A DNA stretch of 64,000 nt from Paenibacillus odorifer (GTDB taxonomy: Bacteria; Bacillota; Bacilli; Paenibacillales; Paenibacillaceae): positions 5,952,001-6,016,000 of the forward strand of contig NZ_CP009428.1 of the NCBI RefSeq assembly GCF_000758725.1, in the 5' to 3' direction. The position numbers were made by a program, and so were the translations under genes. A model generated the notes under the pieces. It ran no database searches. It saw only the letters and a program-made list of their open reading frames with translations, and had not been told where the DNA came from. Below, one piece after another: positions 7,463-16,623 of this stretch. Positions within the stretch are counted from its first letter, which is position 1; each line of letters opens with the position of its first letter.

Positions 7463-9133
7463 TTACGCCTGAAAAATAGATGTATCTGGTTCAGCCATCC
7501 GATTATCGCTGCTAGAATACCGAGAGATAATCTGCTTAATACTGCTCATCTTAAGTGGCTTGCTGATATAGTCATCCATTCCTGAGGCTTTACAGCGATT
7601 CTGAATGCCATCCATGACATTCGCAGTCATTGCAATAATAATAGTCTTCTCAGCCGCCGGACCGCCTTCTCGACGGATTTGGGCGGTTGCCTCCAGGCCA
7701 TCCATTACTGGCATTTGGAGATCCATAAAGATAAAATCATAGGGCTGCTTAAGCGCCATTTGCACAGCCTGTTTCCCGTCCTCAGCCATATCAGCTTCAT
7801 AGCCGAGCTTATCTAGCATGCTAACCATCAGACGCTGATTGATAGGATGGTCATCTACAACAAGAATTCGGCTTCTGCTCTCCTGATTAAGAAGAAGATG
7901 AGGCGATTCCTCTTCTTGATAACCTCCTGTCAAATCTTCTCCAGGTACGGATGCTTGAATCGTAAAAATAAAGGTAGCTCCTTTTTGCTCCATGGATTCT
8001 ACCCGTATTTCTCCGCCCATCATGCCTACAAGGGATTTACATATGGCTAAACCAAGCCCTGTCCCCCCGTATTTCCGTGTCATTGAAGAATCCAGCTGTG
8101 AGAACGGTTGGAATAATCGGTCGCATTTCTCTGGAGAAATACCAATCCCTGTATCCATGACCGTAAACTCGACTTCTACCTTGTGCCCAGATGTTTCTTT
8201 GATGGAAGCGACTAAATAGACACCGCCCTGATTTGTAAATTTAACTGCGTTAGCAATCAGATTAATTAATACTTGGCGTAGACGAGCCATATCTCCATAT
8301 AAAAGTCTAGGCAACTTCTGATCGATAAAATAAGCGAGCTCCAGGTTCTTTTTTCCCGCTTCCACCGAAAAGAGGCTGAACACCTCTTGAATACATGTGC
8401 GAAGTTCGAACAGCTGCTCTTCGATTTCCATTTTACCGGATTCCATTTTGGTGAAATCAAGAATATCGTTTATAACCGTAATCAACGTGTCTGCACTTTT
8501 CCGAATGATCTCGGAATACTCCTTCTGCTCAGGAGCAAGGTCAGTCTCCATTAATAAATCAATCATACCCACTACGCCATTCATTGGTGTACGAATCTCA
8601 TGACTCATCATAGCCAGAAATTCCGACTTCGCTTTGGAGGCGATCTCCGCCTCTTCCTTAGCCTTTACGAGCTCACTATTTATGATTTCCAGCTCTTTCG
8701 TCTTTTGCTGCAGCAGCATGGTCTGAGTCTGATGTTTTTTGCTCGTAATATACATCTCGACAAAACCTTGTATCTTAGACTTCAGAATTTGTGGAATGAA
8801 GGGTTTAACCATATAATCAATAGCCCCTGCAGAATAGCCCGCGAATAAATGCTCCGCTTCCTTACTATTCGCAGAGATAAAGATAATCGGAATTTCCTTT
8901 GTTTTTTCTCTGGCTTTAATCAACTTTGCGGTCTCGATCCCATCCATACCTGGCATCTGCACGTCCAGTACGATGACAGCAAAATCATACCTTAACAAAC
9001 ACCGCAGCGCTTCTTCGCCGGAGGTGGCTTTGACTAGCTCATAATGCTGGCTTTCAAGTACCGCCTCCAGCGCCAGCAGATTTTCAGGACGGTCATCTAC
9101 TAGTAGTATATGAATTGGTTCTTGAAACCCCAT
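7463..9133 (-). CDS. Soluble hybrid sensor kinase, REC-HisKA-HATPase-REC
   Basis: A 556-residue protein without membrane segments. Order: receiver domain (about 5-125, ILLVDDRPENLLALEAVL), a coiled-coil linker, HisKA with MMSHEIRTPMNG (His near residue 179), HATPase_c with N-box and G-box (MDTGIGISPE, YGGTGLGLAICKSL), then a C-terminal receiver (ILVVDDHPINQRLM, phospho-Asp in FIFMDLQMPVMDG). ATG 9133 is chosen because AAGGAGG stands 8 bp upstream; an ATG 18 bp earlier lacks a ribosome-binding site. It sits between the CheR-type gene and rsbV, so it is a second kinase of the stress-signalling cluster. It has no input domain of its own and probably receives phosphate through its N-terminal receiver (inference). 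Confidence 0.82.
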   Translation of the reverse strand: MGFQEPIHILLVDDRPENLLALEAVLESQHYELVKATSGEEALRCLLRYDFAVIVLDVQMPGMDGIETAKLIKAREKTKEIPIIFISANSKEAEHLFAGYSAGAIDYMVKPFIPQILKSKIQGFVEMYITSKKHQTQTMLLQQKTKELEIINSELVKAKEEAEIASKAKSEFLAMMSHEIRTPMNGVVGMIDLLMETDLAPEQKEYSEIIRKSADTLITVINDILDFTKMESGKMEIEEQLFELRTCIQEVFSLFSVEAGKKNLELAYFIDQKLPRLLYGDMARLRQVLINLIANAVKFTNQGGVYLVASIKETSGHKVEVEFTVMDTGIGISPEKCDRLFQPFSQLDSSMTRKYGGTGLGLAICKSLVGMMGGEIRVESMEQKGATFIFTIQASVPGEDLTGGYQEEESPHLLLNQESRSRILVVDDHPINQRLMVSMLDKLGYEADMAEDGKQAVQMALKQPYDFIFMDLQMPVMDGLEATAQIRREGGPAAEKTIIIAMTANVMDGIQNRCKASGMDDYISKPLKMSSIKQIISRYSSSDNRMAEPDTSIFQA

Positions 9134-9154
9134 AGGACCACCCTCCTTCATGCG

Positions 9155-10021
9155 TTATTTTATGTTACGGTATATTTTTTCTACTCTGTCCAAAGACTCA
9201 TAACAATCGCTGTACTTCGTAAAGTGAATGGATTCTTTAGAGCCTAGAACAAGTATTCCAAAACGACTTAAACTTTCATGAAACAAGCCGTGAACATGAT
9301 CACGCAGCTCATCATTGAAATAGATCATCACATTGCGGCAGAAAATAACATTAAACTCATTAAAAGAAGTATCTGTAGCTAAGTTATGCTCAGCGAATAT
9401 AATGTTTTTGCGTAAATATGGCTGTAAAATAACCGAGTTATACTTCGCTGTATAGTATTCAGAGAATGCCCGGGTACCTCCCGCCTCCAAATAATTCTTA
9501 GTGTATTGCTTCATTCTGCTAATATCATAGACGCCTTCTTTAGCCTGCTGTAAAGAACGCTCATTCATATCTGTGGCATAAATCCGAGCCTTATCGTAAA
9601 GCCCTTCTTCATGAAGCAGGATGGCCATAGAGTATACTTCTTCACCAGTGGAGCATCCAGCATGCCAGATACGAATATAGGGATAAGTCCTCAACAACGG
9701 AACTACCTTCTGGCGAAACGTTAAAAATAACCCCGGGTCCCTAAACATTTCGGTAACCGGAATGGAGAGACTATAGACAAATCGTTCAAAACAGGCACGA
9801 TCATGCAGCACCTTTTCTTGCAGCGCGGATATGCTGTGTACATTCTCCGCATGCACATGATGCCAGATACGCCGCTTCAAAGAAGGCAACGCATAATTCC
9901 GGAAATCATATCCATATAAACGGTGTACTCCATCAAGGAGCAGCTCGATCTCAATTTGCTCCAACTCGTCACTTCCTACCATAACGGGCTGCTCCTCATA
10001 TCCGTGTTCTATCGCTTTCAT
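9155..10021 (-). CDS. CheR-type SAM-dependent methyltransferase (RsbM-like)
   Basis: A 288-residue CheR-family protein: an N-terminal all-alpha CheR_N segment (residues about 20-75), then a methyltransferase core with SAM-binding motif IWHAGCSTGEEVYSMA (near 120) and NVIFCRNVMIYF, the characteristic CheR motif. No chemoreceptor genes are nearby; instead it lies between two hybrid kinases upstream of rsbV-rsbW-sigB. In the Bacillus cereus group a CheR-type enzyme, RsbM, methylates the hybrid kinase RsbK and damps the sigma-B response, and the same role is proposed here. No CheB-type methylesterase is in the window. Confidence is high for the family, moderate for the role. Confidence 0.85.
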   Translation of the reverse strand: MKAIEHGYEEQPVMVGSDELEQIEIELLLDGVHRLYGYDFRNYALPSLKRRIWHHVHAENVHSISALQEKVLHDRACFERFVYSLSIPVTEMFRDPGLFLTFRQKVVPLLRTYPYIRIWHAGCSTGEEVYSMAILLHEEGLYDKARIYATDMNERSLQQAKEGVYDISRMKQYTKNYLEAGGTRAFSEYYTAKYNSVILQPYLRKNIIFAEHNLATDTSFNEFNVIFCRNVMIYFNDELRDHVHGLFHESLSRFGILVLGSKESIHFTKYSDCYESLDRVEKIYRNIK

Positions 10022-10100
10022 TGTTATCCCGACTCCCTTATTAACACACCGTAATTCTAGTCATGTTAGTTCTTAAAAAGGTATTACCCCAAATTTGAGT

Positions 10101-13100
10101 TTACGAATACAACCAGACACGCATTAACGAAAGAAGTTGACCTGTTGCGATCGGTTTCTTCATATAATCAGAAGCTCCCGCTTCAATACATTTGGCACGA
10201 TCCTCTTTCATTGCTTTGGCGGTAAGCGCAATAATAGGCAGTTTCTGATATTGCGGCATTTCACGGATTCGGCGCATAGCTTCATATCCGTCCATTTCCG
10301 GCATCATCATATCCATAAGCACGAGATCAAAATCTTCTTGCTCTACCAGCATTTCCAGCGCTTCACGTCCGTTCTCCGCAAACTTCACTTCCATGTGGTA
10401 TTCTTCCAGTACACTAGAGAGTGCAAAAACATTACGAATATCATCATCGACGAGCAGTATTTTCTTCCCTTCGAATAACTCTTCCTTGTTATGCAGCTTC
10501 TGCAAAATTTTACGTTTATCTTCCGGAAGATTGGCTTCTACCCGGTGCAAGAACAACGTTGTCTCATCCAGTAGTCGTTCCGGAGAACGAACATCCTTGA
10601 TAATTATGGATTCAGCATACTTGCGGAGCTGTGTCTCTTCTTTGCTATCTAAATCCTTACCTGTATAAATAATAATAGGAAGATCGTTTAATTCCTCATC
10701 ATCACGAATCTGATCCAGCAGTTCAAAGCCGTTCATATCCCCAAGCATAAGATCCAGAACCATACAATCATATCTCTGCTTGCGCAGCTCCATCAGTGCC
10801 TCATTGCCGGTTGATACCGCGGTAATAGCTACATCATCATGACCAATCAATTCCATAATGGAACGACGTTGAATCTCATCATCTTCTACAATCAGAAGGT
10901 ACTTCACAGTGCTGGACGTATAGTTCTCAATTTGTGAGAAAGCCCGCTCCAATGCTTCTCTTGAAGATGGTTTTCTTAGATACGCCATAGCCCCCATCAT
11001 CAATCCTTGCTTCACTTCATCGTTCACTGAGATAACATGAACAGGAATGTGACGGGTCTGAGATGCACTTTTCAGCTCTCTAAGAATGGTCCAGCCGTCC
11101 ATTACAGGCAGCTGTATATCGAGAATAATCGCATCTGGCAAATAAGTTTTTGCCATCTGCAGTCCAATATCGCCTTGAAGCGCTACTAAGCCTTTAAATC
11201 TGCGACCACGAGCCATGTCTAGCAAGATTTTCGCAAAGCTTTCATCATCTTCTATAATAAGCAGGACTTTGTCATTCGCCGTCAAATTGTCACGGTCATC
11301 CTCAATTGTCAGTTGTGGAAGGGGTACGTTAACGGCTGCTGGCACTAAGGTTGGAAGCATGTCTCCAATATATTCATCATATGTTGAATCCTCTTTGGAC
11401 ACAGCAGCTTCTATTTCTGCAGGTTGTTTACTGTAATTTGCCTTCACCGGCAAATACAAAGTGAAGGTACTGCCTTGTCCCTCACGGGATTCGAGCACAA
11501 TAGCTCCACCCATTATACGAACCAATTCACGGCTGATCGACAATCCCAGGCCCGTGCCTCCATATTTACGGCTGGTTGTTCCGTCTACTTGCTGGAAGGC
11601 TTCGAATACAATATCTGTTTTGTCAGCCGGAATACCAATGCCACTGTCCTTCACAGCAATAGCAATATATTCATTATCACTCGGCAGATTTAGTGGCAAG
11701 AGATTAGTATCTGCCGGGCTAACTGAAAACTCGATAAAACCTTCGGTTGTAAATTTAAAGGCATTGGAAAGCAGATTTCTTAAGACCTGCTTCAACCGAT
11801 GACTATCGGCAATTACGCTATCTGGCAGCGGCTCGTTAAAGGCTATCCGTAAGGAGAGTCCTTTTTTGAGCGCCTGTGGAGCAAAATTCTGCTTCACAAA
11901 GCTTTTCAGCTCAGTCAGTTTAATTTCTTCATGATTCAGTTCCATTTTTCCTGCATCAACCTTGGACAGGTCTAAAATTTCATCAATCATCTTAAGCAGG
12001 TCAGCACCTGACATATAAATCGTATGGGCAAATTCAACCTGCTTCTCCGTTAAATTACCATCCTTGTTCTCGGTAAGCAGCTGGGACAAGATCAGCAGAC
12101 TGTTGAGCGGCGTCCGCAATTCATGGGACATGTTCGCCATAAATTCTGATTTATACTTACTAGTCACGGATAATTGCATAGCCTGTTTCTCTAGCTGAAC
12201 CTTAGCATGCTCAATTTCATCTTTTTTCTCCTCAACCTCCTGCACTTGCTCCTCTAGTGCACGAGTCTTGGCGACGAGTTCCGTATTGTAATGTTCCAGT
12301 TCCTCCTGCTGACGTTGCAGCAGTTCTTCTGAACGCTTAAGTGCGTCCGTCTGCTCTTCCAAGTTCTCATTGGAACGACGCAGTTCTTCTTGCTGAGTCT
12401 GCAGCTCTTCTGACTGACATTGCAGTTCTTCCGTAAGTGCCTGTGACTCACGCAGTAATTTCTCTACAATCAGACGACGACTAATATTATTGAAAATAAT
12501 GCTTAAATTATTCGCAAGTTGTTGCAGCAAATCATTTTTCAGACTGCTAAATGGCTGGAATGAAGCGAATTCTACTACACCGAGCAGCTCGTCTTCAAAA
12601 ATAAGCGGATGAATGGAAATATATCCTGGCTGTGAATCCACAAAGCCGGATTTCACGGAGATATAATCTTCAGGAGCCCGCTCCAATCTGATTGGGTGCA
12701 TATCAAGCGCACTTTGTCCTACGAGTCCTTCTCCAATCACAAAACCTTCCTTTGGTTTCTTATCGCTATCTACTGCATAATAACCACTGCTTCGCAGAAA
12801 ATCGGGACGGTTAGCATCCTTTAAATATACTGCCCCAAACTGGGCTCCCAGCACAGGGGTGAACTCGTTGATAAAGGTCTGTGAGACCTGATCCAATGAG
12901 CTAACTCCCCGGAGAAGTTCTGTCACCTGAGCAACATTTGCATTCAGCCAGGATTGATCATTCTGCGCCTGTGCATAGGCCTGTTCCATTTGCTGTTTCT
13001 CTTCAAGATCTAAAGCCATTTTCTTAAAGACAAGGGCAACCTCACCAATCTCATCTTTAGAAGTAACCTTGATGCGCCTTATAGCCCGAATTCTGCCGTT

Positions 13101-13775
13101 GCCGAAGCTGGTAATCATCATCGAAACGACGTTAAGCCCCCGCGTAATGCTTGGAATGATCCATAGAACAACTCCAAGTCCAAGTAGTAGACCCACAATC
13201 ATCATCAAGATGACCATCTGAGTAGAGCTTTGATAGGCATCTTTAGCTTTTGCGCTCTCTTCATTCATAATAAAGGCATTATAATCAGAGAGACTGTTCA
13301 GAGCGTTTAATACCGCATTCTGAATCGCTTGTCCCTCTGTGTTAGAATACGTGCTGGCATTCTGGAAATAACCAGCTGATAGCAGCTTCAATATTTTTTC
13401 CTGATAATTTAGATAGATCGTATAAGAATCATCAATTTGAGTAACGATCTGCATCTCTTCAGCGCTAGTCATTGATTCTTTTATTTTGTCGTAGTGCTCA
13501 TTCGCCTTAGCTATTTTTTTATCAATCTCTTTTTTTTGTGATTCTACCGTTGATGTATCAGCGCTTAACATGGTCGTCGTTAATATTCGCGCCATATCAT
13601 TCACTTCTCCACGCATACCTGAAGAAGAACGCCCCTTCATATATCTATCCTGGTAACCCTCAAGCTGACCATTCATATAATCCAAACGATCGTATCCAAT
13701 CATAGTAAGTGCCAGCATAATCGCCAGCATCGCACTAAAACCAATTAAGAGTTTAGCCTTTATTTTCATCCTCAT
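10101..13775 (-). CDS. Membrane hybrid sensor kinase with three receivers (RsbK-like)
   Basis: A 1224-residue multidomain kinase. Two membrane helices (about 7-27 and 183-210) enclose an extracytoplasmic helical sensor; then come HAMP, a GAF domain (about 280-430), a Gln/Glu-rich coiled coil (about 440-535), HisKA (MSHELRTPLNS, His near 552), HATPase_c (YGGTGLGLSISREL) and three tandem receivers beginning near residues 842 (IIEDDES), 962 (IVEDDEI) and 1108 (LVDDDIR). ATG 13775 overlaps the stop of the upstream PP2C gene as ATGA. The layout matches RsbK of the B. cereus group, which signals to the response-regulator phosphatase RsbY; the neighbouring PP2C and CheR genes support that assignment. 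The stimulus cannot be read from the sequence. Confidence 0.85.
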   Translation of the reverse strand: MRMKIKAKLLIGFSAMLAIMLALTMIGYDRLDYMNGQLEGYQDRYMKGRSSSGMRGEVNDMARILTTTMLSADTSTVESQKKEIDKKIAKANEHYDKIKESMTSAEEMQIVTQIDDSYTIYLNYQEKILKLLSAGYFQNASTYSNTEGQAIQNAVLNALNSLSDYNAFIMNEESAKAKDAYQSSTQMVILMMIVGLLLGLGVVLWIIPSITRGLNVVSMMITSFGNGRIRAIRRIKVTSKDEIGEVALVFKKMALDLEEKQQMEQAYAQAQNDQSWLNANVAQVTELLRGVSSLDQVSQTFINEFTPVLGAQFGAVYLKDANRPDFLRSSGYYAVDSDKKPKEGFVIGEGLVGQSALDMHPIRLERAPEDYISVKSGFVDSQPGYISIHPLIFEDELLGVVEFASFQPFSSLKNDLLQQLANNLSIIFNNISRRLIVEKLLRESQALTEELQCQSEELQTQQEELRRSNENLEEQTDALKRSEELLQRQQEELEHYNTELVAKTRALEEQVQEVEEKKDEIEHAKVQLEKQAMQLSVTSKYKSEFMANMSHELRTPLNSLLILSQLLTENKDGNLTEKQVEFAHTIYMSGADLLKMIDEILDLSKVDAGKMELNHEEIKLTELKSFVKQNFAPQALKKGLSLRIAFNEPLPDSVIADSHRLKQVLRNLLSNAFKFTTEGFIEFSVSPADTNLLPLNLPSDNEYIAIAVKDSGIGIPADKTDIVFEAFQQVDGTTSRKYGGTGLGLSISRELVRIMGGAIVLESREGQGSTFTLYLPVKANYSKQPAEIEAAVSKEDSTYDEYIGDMLPTLVPAAVNVPLPQLTIEDDRDNLTANDKVLLIIEDDESFAKILLDMARGRRFKGLVALQGDIGLQMAKTYLPDAIILDIQLPVMDGWTILRELKSASQTRHIPVHVISVNDEVKQGLMMGAMAYLRKPSSREALERAFSQIENYTSSTVKYLLIVEDDEIQRRSIMELIGHDDVAITAVSTGNEALMELRKQRYDCMVLDLMLGDMNGFELLDQIRDDEELNDLPIIIYTGKDLDSKEETQLRKYAESIIIKDVRSPERLLDETTLFLHRVEANLPEDKRKILQKLHNKEELFEGKKILLVDDDIRNVFALSSVLEEYHMEVKFAENGREALEMLVEQEDFDLVLMDMMMPEMDGYEAMRRIREMPQYQKLPIIALTAKAMKEDRAKCIEAGASDYMKKPIATGQLLSLMRVWLYS

Positions 13776-14941
13776 TCTGTTCCCTTCTTCAGTGAGATCC
13801 ACACTATACATTTGTCATCGTCACGCTCTTTAGGAACATCAGCATTGAAAAAAGCAGCCCGTATAGTTTCTTCCTTCCATTCATGCTCAACATTTAAATG
13901 CTTAATCATGAACTTCAGCTGCTCTTCCTGTTCACCCTCAACCAGCTCCAGCAGACCATCTGTATAGAGAACCAAATGCCCTTCATCTTCGTAGGTCAAG
14001 CTCTGAGGCTGAATATCAATCCGTTCAAACAGGCCTACAGGGTGACAATTACTTTCCAGCAAGACCGGAGTCTTAGCTGTGCCCTCAAAAAACAGCGCAG
14101 GTGGATGCCCAGCGTTAACATAGTCAATACGCTTTATACGAGTGTCAATCACAAGATAAATCGTCGTAAAATAGTATTGAATCAGCTTTTTCTCAATATA
14201 AAGTTGGTTAAACCTTCGATTGAGTTCCTGAATTACCTTTTCCGGCTCTACATAGGTAGTTACCGTATCCTTTAATACTGACGCAAGGAACATGCAAAAA
14301 AGAGATGATGATATACCGTGTCCCATAATGTCTAGGAGGATTACGCCATATCGGCCATCCCCAAGGGGATACCACGCATATAAATCACCTGCCAATTCAG
14401 AGGAAGGCTGATAGATAGCATGCACCTCGAAATTCTCTTCCTGCAGCGGCAGGCTGAGTACAGCATTCTGCACAAGCGCAGCCAGTCTCAACTCCTCCTG
14501 GATTCGCTGATCCCGTTCTTTATGCCAATCTTTCTCACGTTTCAACCGCAGAGCAAGCCGAATCCGGGCCATTAGCTCCACTTTATTAATAGGTTTCGTA
14601 ACATAATCTACTGCACCTGCATCCAGCGCTTCGGCCAATTTCTTAGAATCGCCTACAGCTGTAACCATTATTATTGGAATATCCTTAAGATGTTCGTATT
14701 GCTGCACAACACGACATGCTTCGATCCCATCCATTTCTGGCATCATCATATCCAGTAAAATCAGATCAATATCTGACATCCGGGGACGTCCATCTTCACT
14801 CCCAGAACCGATTCCAAGCCTTTCCAACATCTCTTTAGCAGAAGATGCGGTTACGAAATTTCGGTAATCTTCTTTTTTCAGGATTTCACGGATAATGATA
14901 ACATTAGTCGGATTGTCATCCACGATTAAGATTCTCATCAT
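13772..14941 (-). CDS. Response regulator with PP2C/SpoIIE phosphatase domain (RsbY-like)
   Basis: A 389-residue protein: N-terminal receiver (ILIVDDNPTNVIIIREIL; phospho-Asp in LILLDMMMPEMDG), a short helical linker and a PP2C-like SpoIIE/RsbU phosphatase domain (about 190-385) with metal-site motifs GDLYAWYPLGDGRYGVILLDIMGHG and LVLYTDGLLE. By analogy with RsbY/RsbP/RsbU it should dephosphorylate RsbV-P and so activate the sigma factor once phosphorylated by the adjacent hybrid kinase. It is the first gene of the signalling operon and overlaps the kinase gene by 4 bp. Two adjacent ATGs (14941, 14938) follow GAGG; an in-frame GTG at 14947 is also possible. Confidence 0.87.
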   Translation of the reverse strand: MMRILIVDDNPTNVIIIREILKKEDYRNFVTASSAKEMLERLGIGSGSEDGRPRMSDIDLILLDMMMPEMDGIEACRVVQQYEHLKDIPIIMVTAVGDSKKLAEALDAGAVDYVTKPINKVELMARIRLALRLKREKDWHKERDQRIQEELRLAALVQNAVLSLPLQEENFEVHAIYQPSSELAGDLYAWYPLGDGRYGVILLDIMGHGISSSLFCMFLASVLKDTVTTYVEPEKVIQELNRRFNQLYIEKKLIQYYFTTIYLVIDTRIKRIDYVNAGHPPALFFEGTAKTPVLLESNCHPVGLFERIDIQPQSLTYEDEGHLVLYTDGLLELVEGEQEEQLKFMIKHLNVEHEWKEETIRAAFFNADVPKERDDDKCIVWISLKKGTE

Positions 14942-15077
14942 CTTCACCTCACACGAATAGTATTACGACCGTAAAATTCTGCAAACCTACTAACTATATC
15001 ATACGCTATTTTACAGTGTTATTTCTATTTTCATAATATGTAAATATAGTCATAGGATCAATTTACGTATTCAGCAA

Positions 15078-15121
15078 AGTAACCTCCAGCCCCACTATAC
15101 CTAGTGGTTCTGGAGGTTACT
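15078..15121 (-). terminator. Terminator of the 15176-15700 gene
   Basis: 12-bp arms AGTAACCTCCAG/CTGGAGGTTACT with an inner CCACTA/TAGTGG stem, 55 bp past the stop on the minus strand. Confidence 0.7.
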
Positions 15122-15175
15122 CTATTCTAAAGACAGCCTATGTTTATTAACCAATTTGCTCAAATATGAAACACA

Positions 15176-15700
15176 TTAGGAAGAAATACTATCAAATAAA
15201 TCAATTCCTTCAAATTCACCCGCCAAATTTCGATATATTTTGAGTGCATTATTCCCTCTCATATATACATCCCCATCTTCAGCTATAAAATACGGTTTGC
15301 CCAAAGTATCTTGCAAATTATCTCTTACAGGATCGATTTCTACACCATCTACATGTAAACCAAACTGCCGTGCTTGCGGAGGTGAAACATGTACATAAAG
15401 TACCATCCCCTCGCCCACACCCACTGTCACATCTGCGTAGTGGTACTCCACCGTCTCTTGTAATGGATCATTTGTCACCGCAAGCGGATTGCCTTTGGCC
15501 AGAAACATTTCTTCCTTTGTGGCATATAAAGCAACACCTTGCAGAGAATCAAAGTCATTGATATATGGGCTGGATTCTGAAGCATGTTCAAATGCGAGAA
15601 CCGACTTAGGTTGTTCAATAAAAGTAGCGATAGGCGCCAACTGTGGAGACGCATCAAAGTATGGGAAAAGAAGACCAAATAAAAGGATCATCATGTTCAT
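15176..15700 (-). CDS. Hypothetical protein with N-terminal hydrophobic segment
   Basis: A 174-residue protein that I do not recognise. Residues about 1-16 (MNMMILLFGLLFPYFDASP) look like a short signal peptide or membrane anchor; the rest is acidic and probably beta-rich, with two similar-looking blocks (SLQGVALYATKEEMFLAKGNP and LQDTLGKPYFIAEDGDVYMRG), each describing a pattern of aliphatic residue, Gly/Lys-Pro and short strand. ATG 15700 is preferred to the GTG 12 bp upstream because AAGGTGG precedes it by 8 bp. It has its own terminator and is not obviously operonic with ytxG (60-bp gap). Function unknown. Confidence 0.55.
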   Translation of the reverse strand: MNMMILLFGLLFPYFDASPQLAPIATFIEQPKSVLAFEHASESSPYINDFDSLQGVALYATKEEMFLAKGNPLAVTNDPLQETVEYHYADVTVGVGEGMVLYVHVSPPQARQFGLHVDGVEIDPVRDNLQDTLGKPYFIAEDGDVYMRGNNALKIYRNLAGEFEGIDLFDSISS

Positions 15701-15759
15701 GTTGTGTCCCACCTTTCTTATCTGCAGCCACCGATTACAGAAGCTTTACTATCTTATGC

Positions 15760-16266
15760 TTAATGACGAAATTTCTTCCAAAGAGTTGCAGCTACGTCTA
15801 CACCTTTTAGCACTGTAGCTATTTTTCCCGGTGACTTCTCAGCATAAATGGCATCATAGGAGTTAACAGTACGTTCTTCAGCAGGAGTTAACGGAGCTTC
15901 TTTTATAGAGACTTCCTTACTCTTCTCCTTCAGCTCACGCGATTTACGATATTTCTCAATCACTGTGACTGACACTTGTTTGACCGTTAAGGTCAGCTCA
16001 TTCATGACATCACCCAGATTCTTGACAGAATCGATGACTGGGTCAATCTTTTGAATCTTATGCTGTACATCGGCAGTGATTTCATTTGCGTGTCTGACCG
16101 TCGTTTTCACTTCATAAGTAAGCTCATCCATCGTCTTCTGTACTTCCACCAAGGTTTGGCTGACTTTGTCGAGTGAATCCTTTGCCGACTTTAAGGTTTT
16201 AATTAAAAAGAAAACAAGTACTGCGAATGCAATTGCGACGAGAGCTACACTAAGTTCAATGATCAT
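15760..16266 (-). CDS. YtxG-type DUF948 general stress protein
   Basis: A 168-residue protein with an N-terminal transmembrane helix (MIIELSVALVAIAFAVLVFFLI) followed by a long coiled-coil region of heptad-like repeats (SAKDSLDKVSQTLVEVQKTM, VKTTVRHANEITADVQHKI, IDPVIDSVKNLGDVMNELTL), characteristic of DUF948 proteins. The C-terminal tail is charged. ATG 16266 is chosen since AAGGGG lies 8 bp upstream; ATGs 12-18 bp earlier overlap that site. DUF948 proteins (YtxG) accompany YtxH in Bacillus as sigma-B-controlled stress proteins. Here a GTTTCG-N14-GGGTAA promoter stands 60 bp upstream. Molecular function unknown. Confidence 0.82.
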   Translation of the reverse strand: MIIELSVALVAIAFAVLVFFLIKTLKSAKDSLDKVSQTLVEVQKTMDELTYEVKTTVRHANEITADVQHKIQKIDPVIDSVKNLGDVMNELTLTVKQVSVTVIEKYRKSRELKEKSKEVSIKEAPLTPAEERTVNSYDAIYAEKSPGKIATVLKGVDVAATLWKKFRH

Positions 16267-16325
16267 ATTCATAACCCCTTCCATATCTCATAAATATCGG
16301 CTAATCAGCCTTGTATACTGCATAG

Positions 16326-16351
16326 TTACCCCTGGTCCCATAAGCCGAAAC
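16326..16351 (-). promoter_or_regulatory. Putative sigma-B-type promoter of ytxG
   Basis: Minus strand GTTTCG (16351-16346), 14-bp spacer, GGGTAA (16331-16326). The -10 matches the Bacillus sigma-B GGGTA(A/T) element closely. Confidence 0.6.
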
Positions 16352-16389
16352 ATCTTGTCGAGTCTTGTCAAGAGTCCCTCTTCCCTTTT

Positions 16390-16415
16390 GTTTCAAAATC
16401 AAAGTCCCCGTTTAT
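16390..16415 (+). promoter_or_regulatory. Putative sigma-B-type promoter of the DUF1328 gene
   Basis: GTTTCA (16390-16395), 14-bp spacer, GTTTAT (16410-16415); both hexamers and the spacing are identical to the YtxH promoter at 4557-4582. It is back to back with the ytxG promoter. Confidence 0.55.
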
Positions 16416-16455
16416 ACAATGACTACATTAATCAAAAAAGGATAGGTGATATGTA

Positions 16456-16623
16456 ATGTTAAAATGGTCCGCAATACTACTTGTAGTCGCAGTAATCGCC
16501 GGAATCTTTGGTTTCTTCAACCTTGTAGCCGCCGCCGCTGGTCTTGCTAAGATCCTGTTCTTCGTCTTCCTGGTTCTGTTTGTAATTTCTCTCTTCACGG
16601 GACGCAGAGGTAGATCTATGTAG
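16456..16623 (+). CDS. DUF1328 small membrane protein
   Basis: A 55-residue protein beginning MLKWSAILLVVAVIAGIFGF, with two hydrophobic helices separated by a short Ala/Gly turn (LVAAAAGLAKI) and a basic tail TGRRGRSM, the signature of the DUF1328/YtjA family. AGGTG lies 7 bp upstream. An ATG-TAA start-stop pair at 16451 overlaps the real start (ATGTAATG). Family members are common stress-associated small membrane proteins of unknown function; the sigma-B-like promoter and the divergent ytxG gene fit that. Confidence 0.8.
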   Translation: MLKWSAILLVVAVIAGIFGFFNLVAAAAGLAKILFFVFLVLFVISLFTGRRGRSM

